A stretch of DNA of 64,000 nucleotides from Bartonella ancashensis (GCF_001281405.1 NZ_CP010401.1:458001-522000); one strand, 5' to 3'. Shown: positions 39,264-50,280, counted from the first letter of the stretch. The notes: a model not told the origin generated them from the sequence alone. Numbers and translations are program-made.

Positions 39264-39910
39264 AACTAGTTGCCATAAAATTTAGAGATGCCTGTAAATT
39301 TGCAAAAAAAGAGGCTAAAAGTTGTATAATGAGGTTGAGAGGATTAGTTAGGGTATATTTAATTTTAATCGCGTTGATGTTGAAATTAGGAGTAATTTCT
39401 GGATACGCTAACGTTGTTTATTCAGGGGAAGACTTACCACAAAATAAAGAAGCAGTAGAATTACATGCAGATTCTCTGGAAATACTTGAAAAAGAAGGTA
39501 TTGCTATTTTTGATGGAAATGTTTCAATCGTTCAAGGTGAACGTGTCTTGCGAACATTAAAGTTGATTGTTTATTACGATCAAGATCACAAAAAAATTGA
39601 TATTGATCAGACGAATGCACAGTCAATATGGCCTGTAGAGACTGGTCTGAAAGATATTAAAAAAATAGAAGCCTTGGGAGAGGTTTATATCAAAATAGCA
39701 ACGCAGATTGCTACAGGAGATAAAGGAATTTTTGATAAACAATCAAACTCGGTAATTCTAACAGGTAATCCTGTTGTCTTAAGGGATGGTAGCAACACAG
39801 CAACAGGGTGTAGATTGACAGTGAATATGGCAACAGAAAAAACCTTTCTTGAAGGATGTGAAGTACTTGATAAAAATGGCCGTGTTTCAATCATTTTACA
39901 GTCTAATTGA
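39260..39910 (+). CDS. lptA: LPS transport periplasmic protein LptA
   Basis: OstA-like beta-jellyroll protein that bridges the periplasm for LPS transport. It has 216 residues. The first ATG-like start is a GTG overlapping the lptC stop; a hydrophobic signal segment begins near residue 30 (VYLILIALMLKLGVISGYA), so the true signal peptide may start at the Met at about residue 24. The OstA core includes VELHADSLEILEKEGIAIFDGNVSI and the later GDKGIFDKQSNSVILTGNP. Confidence 0.87.
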   Translation: MKLVAIKFRDACKFAKKEAKSCIMRLRGLVRVYLILIALMLKLGVISGYANVVYSGEDLPQNKEAVELHADSLEILEKEGIAIFDGNVSIVQGERVLRTLKLIVYYDQDHKKIDIDQTNAQSIWPVETGLKDIKKIEALGEVYIKIATQIATGDKGIFDKQSNSVILTGNPVVLRDGSNTATGCRLTVNMATEKTFLEGCEVLDKNGRVSIILQSN

Positions 39911-39957
39911 GAGAATAGTTGCAAAAATTTTAGTTTGCGACTGAAATAGAGGAATGT

Positions 39958-40725
39958 ATGATCACGTATAGTCCTACCAGTGAAAATTCAGAAAATTCCT
40001 TGGTAAGAACATTATCTTCTCACAACTTGGTTAAGTCTTATAGGGGAAAGATAGTTGTAGATGGTGTTTCTTTTAGCATCAATACTGGAGAATCTGTTGG
40101 CATTTTGGGTCCTAATGGCGCTGGTAAGACTACTTGCTTTTACATGGTTACAGGCTTAGTTGATGTTGATGAAGGTTCTATAGAAATTGATGGATTTGAT
40201 ATTACACATATTCCGATGTATCGGCGTGCTCGATTAGGCATAGGATATTTACCACAGGAATCTTCTATTTTTCGGGGTCTCTCTGTAGAAAATAATATTA
40301 GAGCTGTTTTAGAAGTAGTTGAAAAAGATCGCTTTAAGCGCTGTAAAAGGCTGGATGAACTCTTATGTGAGTTTAAAATTGATCATTTACGCAAAGAACC
40401 AGCCATTTCTTTGTCAGGAGGTGAACGGCGCCGGCTTGAAATTGCTCGATCTTTGGCCTCAAATCCCCATTTCATGTTGCTTGATGAACCATTTGCAGGA
40501 ATTGATCCTATTGCTATTTCTGATATCAAACAACTTGTTCGCTATTTGACTCAACGGGGTATAGGCGTACTAATAACGGATCATAATGTTCGTGAAACAC
40601 TAGAACTTGTTGATCGTGCCTATATTATTCATGCAGGACAAGTATTAATTCATGGGGATCCTCGTGATATTATCCATAATGCTGATGCTCGCAGAGTTTA
40701 TTTTGGGAGCCAGTTTACTCTTTGA
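39958..40725 (+). CDS. lptB: LPS export ABC transporter ATP-binding protein LptB
   Basis: ATPase that powers LPS extraction with LptF and LptG. It has 255 residues. Walker A GPNGAGKTTC, Q-loop region YLPQESSIF, signature LSGGERRRLEIA, Walker B FMLLDEPFAGID and switch TDHNV are all present. An N-terminal extension of about 20 residues precedes the usual start. It ends the lptCAB cluster; the next recognisable gene, ptsN, is about 980 bases away. Confidence 0.95.
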   Translation: MITYSPTSENSENSLVRTLSSHNLVKSYRGKIVVDGVSFSINTGESVGILGPNGAGKTTCFYMVTGLVDVDEGSIEIDGFDITHIPMYRRARLGIGYLPQESSIFRGLSVENNIRAVLEVVEKDRFKRCKRLDELLCEFKIDHLRKEPAISLSGGERRRLEIARSLASNPHFMLLDEPFAGIDPIAISDIKQLVRYLTQRGIGVLITDHNVRETLELVDRAYIIHAGQVLIHGDPRDIIHNADARRVYFGSQFTL

Positions 40726-41704
40726 TTATTGTTCAATTTTTAGAATAATCTATCAATATTTGAGGATGCATTTTTGTACTATAGTAGCCTTTATTCTTGA
40801 TTTTTGATATAAGCACTGTTAGCATGCGGCCATACTCTTGAATGTATAGCTCGCGTGTGTTGATGCAGGGAAGGGCTTTGGCGTTTTTGTTGCGTTTTGT
40901 TCGAAATGGAATAGCGCAGCGGTTTATAGGGTTTTGGAAGATAGTATTAAAGATAGTGATTAGGTTCGTTTATAGTCTTTGGCTGTGTCTATGGGTTTCT
41001 GTTTTGATTTTTTTCTTAATGTTTCGTAGCGGTGAGTCTTGTGATGGGTTATAAATGAGGGTTTGATGGGCCTGCTTATTTTGAAGAAAAAGCTCCGGGT
41101 TTGTTATGCTTTTTGTGATCAATGCAGACAATATTTTTGTGATGCTGTTTCGAAGTATTTTTTTGCTTATTCTTCGGTTAATGGGTGTTTTTTGTACTGT
41201 TATTTTAAATATATCACTTTGGAAATGAATAGGGCTTTGTCCGCATTAGGTAGAGCATGGAATTCTGGGAACTTTTTGTTAAGGTTACCAAGGATATGAG
41301 TTATGTTCGTGCTTCCGCAGCTTACATTTTAAATTGTACAATAATAATTGAATTAAGGGAGGTATGATGTGGCTCTCTTGTCGTGCTTACGCACTTAATC
41401 GAGAGAAGTAAAATTTTTGTGATCACTGGATATTGAATGTTATGGCTTGGTGCTTGTGTATGCTGCGTGATGATTGTTTGGGGTGTCGTAGTAAGGTTGG
41501 ACTGTGTGAGTAATGTTGTTCAGAGTAAACGGGATATGGCTGAGCGTTGGTATAGTTATGCGAGGTCTATTTTTTCATCCGTTATCCTTTTAAAGGGTGG
41601 GTGTGCATGCAGTAAAGCGAGAGATTGTTAGAGATCTTTGGAGGTTGGAGTTGTTTGTTGATTTTGTAAATAGACATTTGAGTGTGTATGAAGGAAAATG
41701 AAAT
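40726..41704. other. Gene-poor gap where rpoN and hpf are usually found
   Basis: About 980 bases with only short, unconvincing frames on either strand, markedly G- and T-rich on the plus strand. In many Rhizobiales lptB is followed by rpoN (sigma-54), hpf and then ptsN. I find no recognisable trace of either gene here. A bulged hairpin (CTCTC at 41373, inner GTGC/GCAC, GAGAG at 41401) is visible without a U tract. The frame at 41063-41299 (78 codons, Cys- and Phe-rich) is not recognised and is probably not a gene. Confidence 0.6.
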
Positions 41705-42169
41705 ATGGATTTGAGTGAGTTAATTGCACCAGAGGCTATTATTCCAGCGCTTAGGGCTAATTCGAAAAAACAAGTTCTAAAAGTCTTAGCTGAGAAGGCT
41801 GCTGAATTGACGGGGCTTGATGAGGACGTCGTTTTCGATATCATCATGCAACGTGAGAAGTTAGGGTCAACGGGGATCGGAAATGGTATTGCGATTCCTC
41901 ATGGAAAGCTTTCCAATGTTAAGCAGATTGTTGGTGTCTTTGCTCGCCTTGAAAATCCTGTTGACTTTGAAGCTCTTGATGATGAACCTGTTGATCTTGT
42001 TTTTCTACTCTTAGCACCGGAACAAGCAGGTGCAGATCATTTAAAGGCACTGTCGCAAATTGCTCGGATCTTACGCTATTCTGATATAATTCAAAAGCTG
42101 CGTAACACGAATGATGCTTTTGCACTTCACTCTTCATTGATTCAGCATTCAGCGCTGAGTGCAGCTTGA
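41705..42169 (+). CDS. ptsN: Nitrogen-type PTS EIIA protein (EIIANtr)
   Basis: Regulatory phosphotransferase protein of the PTS-Ntr chain, phosphorylated by NPr. It has 154 residues with the phosphorylated histidine in GIAIPHGKLSN (about His66) and a typical EIIA-fructose/mannitol fold. In relatives it regulates potassium transport, metabolism and stress responses. It usually sits beside rpoN, which is absent here, so its role cannot depend on sigma-54 at this locus. Confidence 0.94.
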   Translation: MDLSELIAPEAIIPALRANSKKQVLKVLAEKAAELTGLDEDVVFDIIMQREKLGSTGIGNGIAIPHGKLSNVKQIVGVFARLENPVDFEALDDEPVDLVFLLLAPEQAGADHLKALSQIARILRYSDIIQKLRNTNDAFALHSSLIQHSALSAA

Positions 42170-42753
42170 AGAATGGTGTAGTGCAATAATTGAGATCCGA
42201 AAACTATGGAAAGAATGTAGCAGCTGCTACGTAGACAGAGATTCAGCTTAGAAATACGGGCGGAAATACAGGCGCACTGTCGATTTGTGAAATACCGTTC
42301 ATTGTGATTCAATGATTGGATTCCGAGAATTTAGCATGAAGTTGATTGAATTATTCAAGAAGGATGTGTTTGTGTATTCTGTTATAATTAGCGGTTTACG
42401 ACATTTTGTGATTGAATCCCGCATTGTTAACAATTGAATTTACAAAAAAATAGCCTTGTCTCTCATTGAGAATATTTTTTTACTAATTACCTAGTTTAAC
42501 TTAGATTTTTTTATTCATTATGCACTGAAATGAAAAATTGCTAGGGTGTGCGCTTTTTTAAATGTAAGAGATAAAATTGACAATCGAAAGAAGCTCCTGT
42601 TATTTAAAAAATGAAATCACTGGGTAAAAAATTTATGTTTTAGTAATACCTGGAGGGTCACAATTGAACAAAGGATCTTTTTTGATTAATCTAGATCTCA
42701 ATTCTGTTGGGAAGAAATTTTGTTGAATAATAAATAAAGTGAGCTAAATAAAA
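42170..42753. other. Intergenic region between ptsN and the IalB-family gene
   Basis: About 580 bases without a supported gene. Two perfect palindromes stand out: GTAGCAGCTGCTAC (42217-42230) and ATTGTTAACAAT (42423-42434). A short hairpin TCTCATTGAGA (42461-42471) is followed closely by a T run and could be a weak terminator. The promoter for the IalB-family gene should be near the right end. Confidence 0.45.
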
Positions 42754-43257
42754 ATGTTTAAAAAGACTTTGATCATTGCATCTATGATAGTTTTTACTGC
42801 TATTGAAGCCGTATGGGCACAAACACCAAGCCGCTTACATCAATTTGAATCTTGGGGGGTTTATTCTTATAAATCGCCAGAAGGTACGGTTTGCTACGCT
42901 TTGTCTATGCCTTTAAGTGCATTGCCGACAACTGTTAGGCATGGAGATAATTTCTTTTTAGTGACTAAACGTTCTCATTCTCCAGTTACATTTGAACCAC
43001 AGTTTATGGCTGGGTATACATTGAAAGAAGGATCGAAAGTTTCCGTTACAATTGGGGGTAAAACATTTGATTTCTTCACACAAGATTCATCAGCTTGGTT
43101 AGCGTCGTCAGGGGTAGAAAAACAACTTGTTGCTGCTATGCGTGCGGGCACGACTATGACGGTAAAAGCTACTTCAAAACGGGGAACTAATACAACCTAT
43201 TCTTATTCTTTAAGGGGTGTTACTGCTGCGTTAAATGCAGCGCAAGAATGTCGTTGA
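42754..43257 (+). CDS. Invasion-associated locus B (IalB) family protein
   Basis: Secreted or envelope protein of 167 residues. A signal peptide of about 22 residues ends at VWA before QTP. The mature part fits the IalB family: WGVYSY near its start, a conserved Cys in GTVCYALS, the central VTIGGKTFDFF and a terminal Cys in AAQECR. IalB of Bartonella is needed for red-cell invasion, but Rhizobiales carry several paralogues with unknown roles, so I do not call this ialB itself. Confidence 0.85.
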   Translation: MFKKTLIIASMIVFTAIEAVWAQTPSRLHQFESWGVYSYKSPEGTVCYALSMPLSALPTTVRHGDNFFLVTKRSHSPVTFEPQFMAGYTLKEGSKVSVTIGGKTFDFFTQDSSAWLASSGVEKQLVAAMRAGTTMTVKATSKRGTNTTYSYSLRGVTAALNAAQECR

Positions 43258-43284
43258 GAGGTTTGTCATTCATAGAGTAACGAT

Positions 43285-44526
43285 ATGAATTTGGAAGAGA
43301 TAACCGTTTCATGTGATTTTCAGTCAACGAGCGCGCAAGCATTTGGGGCGGGTATTGCAGCGACAAAGGGGCAAGATAAGCTTCCCTTAGTCGGTCTGTC
43401 ACGTGATGAAATGGCTCAAGCTTTAAAGGATATAGGCGTTCCGGAGCGTCAACGGCGTATGCGTGTGCGTCAACTTTGGCATTGGCTTTATGTTCGTGGT
43501 GTTACTCGATTTGATGAAATGCTCAACATTTCCAAACCAATGAGAGAAATGCTAGAGAAACGTTTTTCTATTGCATATCCAGAAATTGTGGAAGAGCAAA
43601 TATCGAAAGATGGTACGCGCAAGTGGCTTTTGCGTTTTCCGGCACGCGGGGCTGGTCGGCCTGTTGAAGTTGAAACGGTTTATATTCCGGAAGAAGGACG
43701 TGGTACTTTATGCCTATCATCTCAGGTAGGATGCACGTTAAATTGTTCTTTTTGCTATACGGGAACACAGATCCTTGTTCGTAACTTGACAGCTGAAGAG
43801 ATTTTGATGCAGCTTTTAATTGCACGAAATCGTTTAGATGATTTTCCCAAGAAGGATATATGCAACGATCTAGATAATTCAGGCGAGGGGCGCAAGATAA
43901 CCAATATTGTTATGATGGGTATGGGAGAGCCACTTTATAATTTTGAAGCAGTTAAAAAAGCTTTACTCATTGCAGCTGATGGTGATGGGCTTTCTTTGTC
44001 AAAGCGCCGAATTACGCTTTCGACCAGCGGTGTTGTTCCTGAAATTGTACGAACTGGGGAAGAAATCGGGGTGATGTTAGCGATTTCGCTACATGCAGTG
44101 AATGATACATTGCGGAATATGCTCGTTCCTATCAATAAAAAATATCCTCTTGTTGCATTGATAGATGCTTGCCGCAATTATCCAGGTCTTTCTAATGCTA
44201 AGCGCATTACATTTGAATATGTTATGTTGAAGGATGTAAATGATAGTTTGGATGATGCCAAACAACTTGTTCAGTTACTTAAGGGTATTCCTGCTAAAAT
44301 CAATTTGATTCCTTTTAACCCATGGCCGGGGAGTCTTTATCAATGTTCTGATTGGGAGCAAATTGAACGCTTTGCTGATATCATTAATAAGGCAGGCTAT
44401 GCCTCGCCTATTAGAATGCCGCGTGGACGGGATATTTTAGCTGCATGTGGGCAGTTAAAGTCAACTTCAGAGCGTCTACGCAAATCTGAACGTTTACGTC
44501 TTGAAAATACACTTAGTTGTGAGTAG
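43285..44526 (+). CDS. rlmN: Dual-specificity RNA methyltransferase RlmN
   Basis: Radical-SAM enzyme making m2A at 23S rRNA A2503 and tRNA A37. It has 413 residues. The cluster cysteines are Cys150, Cys154 and Cys157 in CTLNCSFC. The N-terminal RNA-binding part contains [11 protein letters not shown], and the conserved catalytic cysteine is in LAACGQL near the C terminus. A 40-residue N-terminal extension before LVGLSRDEM is common in Rhizobiales. It ends 8 bases before the convergent lysE-like gene. Confidence 0.95.
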   Translation: MNLEEITVSCDFQSTSAQAFGAGIAATKGQDKLPLVGLSRDEMAQALKDIGVPERQRRMRVRQLWHWLYVRGVTRFDEMLNISKPMREMLEKRFSIAYPEIVEEQISKDGTRKWLLRFPARGAGRPVEVETVYIPEEGRGTLCLSSQVGCTLNCSFCYTGTQILVRNLTAEEILMQLLIARNRLDDFPKKDICNDLDNSGEGRKITNIVMMGMGEPLYNFEAVKKALLIAADGDGLSLSKRRITLSTSGVVPEIVRTGEEIGVMLAISLHAVNDTLRNMLVPINKKYPLVALIDACRNYPGLSNAKRITFEYVMLKDVNDSLDDAKQLVQLLKGIPAKINLIPFNPWPGSLYQCSDWEQIERFADIINKAGYASPIRMPRGRDILAACGQLKSTSERLRKSERLRLENTLSCE

Positions 44527-44534
44527 AGGCTATT

Positions 44535-45176
44535 TTAAAACGTTTTGTCAATTAAGAGGCGTATTGCAAAACTGGCAAAAATAACCGCGACAAGCCAATG
44601 AAAAACGCGCATGTAAGAAGGTTTTTGCTGGAGAAGCGTGGAAAGTTTATTAGCCATAAAGACTATAGAGATTGTAATAGGCAAGGAAATAGGAATATAA
44701 GAAAGTCCCAAAATGAGCAATTTTTGTGTGGCCATGGGATCATTTGCATTAATAAATTGCGGTAGAAAAGTTACGTTGAAAAGAACTGCTTTTGGATTTA
44801 GAAGGCTGATTCCAACAGCAGCTAGATAATTGCTCTTGAGGCTTTTTCTTTTTTGAGATGAGTTATTTAGAGAAAGGGTCGGATGTGTCCGTACCATTTT
44901 AAAAGCAAGCCACAATAAATAAAAGGCACCAGTAATTTTTAAGAGAAAAAAAGTTTTGGGTGAAGTTAGAATAAGTGCTGATAAACCAAGGGACACGGAA
45001 AATACTTGAATAGCAAAGCCTGTTGAACTCCCTAAGACACACATAATGCCAGCTTTTTTATTTTGTACGATACTGCGCTCTATTGACAATATGACGTCAG
45101 GTCCTGGGGTGAGGGCAAGGATTAATGCTATTAGGGAAAATTTTATAAAAACAGCCCATTCGGGTAAAAATGACAT
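44535..45176 (-). CDS. LysE/RhtB family exporter
   Basis: Inner-membrane amino-acid or small-metabolite exporter. I place the start at the ATG at 45176, with a strong GGAGGGG five bases upstream; the frame extends 24 codons further with no such signal. The resulting 213 residues have about six hydrophobic segments, the family motif ALTPGPDVILSIERSI and GSSTGFAIQVF. Substrate (lysine, threonine, homoserine lactone or others) cannot be inferred. Confidence 0.88.
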   Translation of the reverse strand: MSFLPEWAVFIKFSLIALILALTPGPDVILSIERSIVQNKKAGIMCVLGSSTGFAIQVFSVSLGLSALILTSPKTFFLLKITGAFYLLWLAFKMVRTHPTLSLNNSSQKRKSLKSNYLAAVGISLLNPKAVLFNVTFLPQFINANDPMATQKLLILGLSYIPISLPITISIVFMANKLSTLLQQKPSYMRVFHWLVAVIFASFAIRLLIDKTF

Positions 45177-45342
45177 ATGACCCCTCCCTCTATTATCAAA
45201 GATTCTTTGATGATTCAGATGTTTATATGCTTTTTTATTTTTTTGCACTGCATTAAAAGTTATCTTCAGTATTTTTTCACTACTTGCATGGTTTTTATTT
45301 CTGGGTAAAAGAAAACTAAGTAGATGTTTGTAGAGTATTGAA

Positions 45343-46563
45343 ATGAAAAAATGGGCAGATGTTAAGAAAGTTGTTCTAGCTTATTCAGGTGGGTTGGATA
45401 CATCAATTATTCTCAAGTGGTTGCAAAGTGAACTAAATGTTGAAGTTGTTACTTTTACAGCTGATTTAGGGCAAGGAGAAGAGTTAGATCCCGCACGTCG
45501 CAAAGCTGAAATGTTGGGTATTAAAGAGATTTATATTGAAGATTTGCGTGAGGAGTTTGTACGAGATTTTGTTTTTCCGATGTTTCGAGCTAATGCGGTT
45601 TACGAAGGAGTTTATCTTCTTGGAACATCAATTGCCCGTCCACTTATTTCAAAGCGCCTTGTTGAAATTGCTAAAGAAACAGGGGCAGATGCCATTGCTC
45701 ATGGAGCGACAGGAAAAGGTAACGATCAAGTCCGCTTTGAATTATCTGCCTATGCTCTTGACCCAGATATAAAAATCATTGCTCCGTGGCGTGATTGGGA
45801 TTTTAAAAGTCGCACAGATTTGATTAAATTTGCGCAGATGCATCAAATTCCTGTAGAAAAAGATAAGCAAGGAGAGGCACCTTTCTCAGTAGATGCTAAT
45901 TTGTTGCACTCGTCATCAGAAGGGAAGATTTTAGAAGATCCTGCAATTCCTGCTCCCGAATATGTTCATCAGCGCACAGTTTCGCCGGAATCTGCCCCAG
46001 ATAGAGCAACTATAATCACCATTGGTTTTAAAAGGGGTGATGCTATTTCTATTAATGGGGAAATTTTATCTCCGGCAATTTTGCTTGCACAATTAAACAA
46101 ATATGGACGGGATAATGGTATTGGTCGAATAGATTTGGTTGAAAATCGTTTTGTTGGCATGAAATCACGCGGTATTTATGAAACACCAGGAGGAACAATC
46201 CTCTTAACAGCTCATAGGGCGATGGAATCTTTAACGTTGGATCGTGGTGCAGCCCATCTAAAAGATGAGCTGATGCCTCGTTATGCAGAGTTGATTTATT
46301 ATGGCTTTTGGTTTTCTCCAGAACGAAAAATGTTACAGGCTGCCATTGATTTATCTCAAGAAAATGTTGAAGGAGAAGTTACACTAAAACTTTACAAGGG
46401 TAATGTGATTGTTGAGGGACGCCAAAGTGAAAAATCACTTTATTCTGATGAGTTGGTCACTTTTGAAGATGATAGAGGAGCATATAATCAAGAAGATGCG
46501 GCTGGATTCATTAAGTTGAATGCGTTGCGTTTACGCACATTAGCTGCGCGTTCTGCAAAGTAA
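45343..46563 (+). CDS. argG: Argininosuccinate synthase
   Basis: ATP-dependent joining of citrulline and aspartate in arginine synthesis. It has 406 residues. The PP-loop-like motif [16 protein letters not shown] is at the N terminus, and [14 protein letters not shown] and [16 protein letters not shown] are conserved. No other arginine gene is nearby. It is separated from lysS by 386 bases with no recognisable terminator. Confidence 0.96.
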   Translation: MKKWADVKKVVLAYSGGLDTSIILKWLQSELNVEVVTFTADLGQGEELDPARRKAEMLGIKEIYIEDLREEFVRDFVFPMFRANAVYEGVYLLGTSIARPLISKRLVEIAKETGADAIAHGATGKGNDQVRFELSAYALDPDIKIIAPWRDWDFKSRTDLIKFAQMHQIPVEKDKQGEAPFSVDANLLHSSSEGKILEDPAIPAPEYVHQRTVSPESAPDRATIITIGFKRGDAISINGEILSPAILLAQLNKYGRDNGIGRIDLVENRFVGMKSRGIYETPGGTILLTAHRAMESLTLDRGAAHLKDELMPRYAELIYYGFWFSPERKMLQAAIDLSQENVEGEVTLKLYKGNVIVEGRQSEKSLYSDELVTFEDDRGAYNQEDAAGFIKLNALRLRTLAARSAK

Positions 46564-46949
46564 TCTGGTAATAATAAATCTACTTAACATATAGAGAGTT
46601 GAGGGGTGATTTTTGTACGGTATATGCTTAAGAGCATGTGTTTTTCAGTTTATCTTCATGCACTATGTATCATAGATCAGAATTAATTGAAGAAAGAATT
46701 CTGAATTTGGTGTTGTTAAAAAGGCTAGAAGATAAGGATAATGCGAAAATAATCCATAACAAAAGAAGTGGTGATTTGTGATTTTATTAATGGAATAATG
46801 GGGGTACTTGATTAGAATGAGAATCCCTATGGTTATTTGCTTTTAATAAGGATTAGGTAGAAGGTTTTGTGTTTTTTATAGCGTCATTCTTGACGCAAAA
46901 ATTTAAGCACCGTACACAGTTATTAAAATTTAGTATCGGGAAAATAGTC
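46564..46949. other. Intergenic region between argG and lysS
   Basis: About 390 bases. I see no coding frame, T-box, riboswitch or clear terminator. An extension of the lysS frame begins at 46869, but it lacks a ribosome-binding site and is unlike homologues. Confidence 0.45.
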
Positions 46950-48608
46950 ATGCATAATCAGTGCGATTCCTCTAATTTGGTGTCCCAATTGAAAGAGATA
47001 GCGGTCCAATCAAAATCTTGGCCTTTCGAAGAAGCACGTAAGATTATCAAGCGTTATGAAAAGACAGGTTATCCAGAGGTTGTTTTATTTGAAACAGGTT
47101 ATGGGCCCTCTGGTTTGCCGCATATTGGAACTTTTGGAGAGGTTGCACGTACAACGATGGTGCGTCATGCATTTCATACTCTCACGGAAAACAAAGTTAG
47201 AACAAAGTTGATTTGTTTTTCTGATGATATGGATGGTTTGCGTAAGGTTCCTGATAATGTTCCTGATCGTGAAAAAATGAAAGATTATATTGGCAAGCCA
47301 TTAAGCTGTGTGCCAGATCCTTTTGGAAGTGAATATTCCTCTTTTGGAGCTGCAAATAATAGTCGCTTATGTGCTTTTCTTGATCGCTTTGGTTTTGATT
47401 ATGAATTTGTTAGTGCAACAGATTATTATAATTCAGGCCGTTTTAATGAGACGCTTCTAAAAATACTTGCTTGCTATGATGATATTATGAGTGTTGTTTT
47501 GCCAACATTGGGTGTAGAACGGCAGGCAACTTATTCTCTTTTCTTACCTATTTCTCCTTTTTCTGGAAAGGTGTTGCAGGTTCCAATGCTTGACAGGAAT
47601 GTTGAAAAAGGCACTGTTACTTATGTTGAACCCGAAACAGGTGAAACCATAGAAACAGAGATTACGGATGGAAAGGTTAAATGTCAGTGGAAAGTTGATT
47701 GGGCAATGCGCTGGAAAGCACTTGGGGTTGACTATGAAATGGCAGGAAAGGATCTTATTGATTCAGTTAATCTTTCATCCAAAATTTGTAGAATACTTGA
47801 TGGTCATCCACCGGAAGGGTTTAATTATGAACTTTTTTTGGATGATAAAGGGCAGAAAATTTCAAAATCTAAAGGGAATGGTCTAACCATTGATGAGTGG
47901 TTAGCTTATGCACCAACGGAAAGCTTGGGATTTTATATGTTCTTGAAGCCTAAAACAGCAAAACGGCTTTATTTTGATGTTATTCCAAAAGCTGTTGATG
48001 AGTATTATATGCATCTTTCTGCGTATAATACTCAACAGTGGAATGAAAGGCTTAATAATCCTGTATGGCATCTTCATAATGGTTGTCCTCCGCAAATTAA
48101 GATGCCTGTACCTTTTGCGTTGTTGTTGAATTTGGTTAGTGCTTCAAATGCTGAAAATGAAGAAGTACTCTGGGGATTTATTTCTCGTTATGCTAAAGGA
48201 GTGAATAAGCAAACTTGTCCAGAACTTGGTTTATTAGTGAAATGTGCAATCAGATATTTTAATGCTTTTGTGAAGCCTAATAAGAAATACCGTGTTCCTA
48301 ATGATACTGAGCGTTCAGTATTAGCAAGAATTGATGAAAAGTTGGCTAATTTACCAATAGATTTTAATGAAAATGTTCTTCAAAATACGCTTCTTGATGT
48401 TGCACGTTTAACAGAGTGCTATCAGGATCATAGTAAAAAAAGTCCTGAAGGGGGTCCTGGTGTTTCAAGTGCTTTTTTCCAAATGCTCTATGAAGTTCTT
48501 TTAGGACAAGAGCGGGGTCCAAGATTTGGATCATTTATAGCACTTTATGGAGTCAATGAAATGAGAGCGTTGATTGCTAAGGTACTCATCCAGCATGTGG
48601 AGAAATAA
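46950..48608 (+). CDS. lysS: Lysine--tRNA ligase, class I
   Basis: Class I lysyl-tRNA synthetase, the archaeal-type enzyme also used by alphaproteobacteria and spirochaetes in place of the class II form. From the ATG at 46950 (after GGGA) it has 552 residues; 27 extra upstream codons are unlikely to be used. The HIGH motif is GLPHIGTFG (about 55-63) and the KMSKS motif is KISKSKGN (about 302). A helical C-terminal domain follows. It overlaps prfC by one base (TAATG). Confidence 0.93.
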   Translation: MHNQCDSSNLVSQLKEIAVQSKSWPFEEARKIIKRYEKTGYPEVVLFETGYGPSGLPHIGTFGEVARTTMVRHAFHTLTENKVRTKLICFSDDMDGLRKVPDNVPDREKMKDYIGKPLSCVPDPFGSEYSSFGAANNSRLCAFLDRFGFDYEFVSATDYYNSGRFNETLLKILACYDDIMSVVLPTLGVERQATYSLFLPISPFSGKVLQVPMLDRNVEKGTVTYVEPETGETIETEITDGKVKCQWKVDWAMRWKALGVDYEMAGKDLIDSVNLSSKICRILDGHPPEGFNYELFLDDKGQKISKSKGNGLTIDEWLAYAPTESLGFYMFLKPKTAKRLYFDVIPKAVDEYYMHLSAYNTQQWNERLNNPVWHLHNGCPPQIKMPVPFALLLNLVSASNAENEEVLWGFISRYAKGVNKQTCPELGLLVKCAIRYFNAFVKPNKKYRVPNDTERSVLARIDEKLANLPIDFNENVLQNTLLDVARLTECYQDHSKKSPEGGPGVSSAFFQMLYEVLLGQERGPRFGSFIALYGVNEMRALIAKVLIQHVEK

Positions 48609-50185
48609 TGGATCATAGGGAAAAAGAAGTAAAGCGGCGGCGTACATTTGCGATTATTGCTCACCCTGATGCAGGGAAAACGACGTTGACGGAAAAGCTT
48701 TTGCTGTTTGGTGGTGCTATTCAACTTGCTGGTGAGGTAAAAGCAAAAAAAGATCGTATCAAAACACGTTCTGATTGGATGAATATTGAACGTGATCGTG
48801 GCATTTCCGTTGTAACATCAGTGATGACTTTCGAATATGAGGATCATATCTTTAATTTGTTGGATACTCCAGGTCACGAAGATTTTGCGGATGATACCTA
48901 TCGTACTCTTACGGCTGTTGATAGTGCTATCATGGTTTTAGATGGTGCACGTGGGATTGAACCAAGAACGCTAAAATTATTTGAAGTGTGTCGGATGCGA
49001 AATATTCCCATTGTTACTTTTGTTAACAAAATGGATCGTGAAGCATGTGATCCCCTAAATATTTTAGATGAAATTGAAGAAAAACTTGCACTTGATACAG
49101 CGCCTGTTACATGGCCCGTTGGTGTAGGTAAGTATTTTGCAGGAACATTTGATCTTCATCGGAACAGTTTTCGTCAACGTGATGATGAGGTAACCGCGCG
49201 AATAATTTCCGGATCCAGTGAGATTGCCGGTATACTTCCTGAAGATCAACGTGATTTTTTTATTGAGGGAGCAGAACTTGCTCGTTCTGCTTGTAAAAAA
49301 TTCAATTTGCAAGATTTTTATGAAGGACATATGACACCGGTTTATTTTGGTTCTGCTTTACGTAATTTTGGTGTTCGTGATTTGATTAATGCATTTGTTG
49401 ATTTTGGTCCAATTCCCCGTGATCAAGTAGCGGATCAACGCATGGTTACTGCTAATGAACCAAAAATGACAGGATTTGTTTTTAAAATTCAGGCGAATAT
49501 GGATCCCAATCATCGTGATCGTATTGCCTTTTTTCGAATATGTTCAGGAACACTTGAACGTGGTATGAAAACAAAATTAGTACGGACAGGAAAACCCATA
49601 ACGCTTTCGGCTCCGCAGTTTTTCTTCGCTCGTTCGCGTCAAATTGCTGATCAAGCTTATGCTGGTGATGTAGTAGGTATTCCCAATCATGGAACTTTGC
49701 GTATCGGTGATACGTTAACTGAAGGGGAAGATATCCGCTTTAAAGGTGTGCCAAATTTTGCACCAGAAATTTTACGTCGTGTTTGTTTACATGATCCGAT
49801 GAAAGCAAAAAAGCTTAAGGAAGCTTTACAACAAATGGCTGAAGAAGGAGTTGTTCAGTTATTTGTTCCTGATGATGGATCACCCTCCCTTATCGGCGTC
49901 ATTGGTGCTTTGCAGATTGATGTTTTAATGGAACGCCTTAGAGGGGAATATTCTTTGTTGGTAAATTTTGAATCATCACGATTTAGTGTATGTCGTTGGA
50001 TTTCCGCGGAAAGCAAGGAGGCTCTTCAGGATTTTATTGTGAATCATCGATCTTCCATCGCTTACGATTTAGATAATGATCCTGTTTTTTTAGCAGAAAA
50101 TAATTTTTCCCTAAATTATGAAGCAGAACGGTCTCCTAAAATACAATTTGCACCCTTTAAAGATTATCAAACATGCTCAGTATGA
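48608..50185 (+). CDS. prfC: Peptide chain release factor 3
   Basis: GTPase that recycles RF1/RF2 from the ribosome. It has 525 residues. G1 is AHPDAGKTTL (about 17-26), then RGISVVTSVM, DTPGHEDF and NKMDREACDP. RF3-specific domains II and III follow. Its start overlaps the lysS stop, so both are probably translated from one message, ending at the terminator at 50237. Confidence 0.95.
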   Translation: MDHREKEVKRRRTFAIIAHPDAGKTTLTEKLLLFGGAIQLAGEVKAKKDRIKTRSDWMNIERDRGISVVTSVMTFEYEDHIFNLLDTPGHEDFADDTYRTLTAVDSAIMVLDGARGIEPRTLKLFEVCRMRNIPIVTFVNKMDREACDPLNILDEIEEKLALDTAPVTWPVGVGKYFAGTFDLHRNSFRQRDDEVTARIISGSSEIAGILPEDQRDFFIEGAELARSACKKFNLQDFYEGHMTPVYFGSALRNFGVRDLINAFVDFGPIPRDQVADQRMVTANEPKMTGFVFKIQANMDPNHRDRIAFFRICSGTLERGMKTKLVRTGKPITLSAPQFFFARSRQIADQAYAGDVVGIPNHGTLRIGDTLTEGEDIRFKGVPNFAPEILRRVCLHDPMKAKKLKEALQQMAEEGVVQLFVPDDGSPSLIGVIGALQIDVLMERLRGEYSLLVNFESSRFSVCRWISAESKEALQDFIVNHRSSIAYDLDNDPVFLAENNFSLNYEAERSPKIQFAPFKDYQTCSV

Positions 50186-50236
50186 ATAAATATATCCGTT
50201 TTAAATTAAACGGAAATTATTGCTGAACAATGAAGT

Positions 50237-50264
50237 AAAAGGGGCTGTTAAAAAAGCCCCTTTT
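50237..50264. terminator. Bidirectional terminator between prfC and trxA
   Basis: A 10-bp perfect stem AAAAGGGGCT (50237-50246) and AGCCCCTTTT (50255-50264) with an 8-base loop. It is flanked by T on the right and A on the left, so it can stop both the rightward prfC and the leftward trxA transcripts. Confidence 0.9.
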
Positions 50265-50280
50265 TATGAAGAAAATAAAT

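Noticed and set aside
40842..41054. 70-codon hydrophobic frame in the same gap, tested as an rpoN or hpf remnant
   Set aside because: No sigma-54 RpoN-box or HPF motif could be seen in any frame.
41063..41299. 78-codon frame in the lptB-ptsN gap
   Set aside because: Cys- and Phe-rich composition, no ribosome-binding site and no recognisable motif; looks like chance in G/T-rich DNA.
41373..41405. Bulged hairpin with inner GTGC/GCAC stem
   Set aside because: Weak pairing with internal mismatches and no U tract; not enough for a terminator or RNA call.
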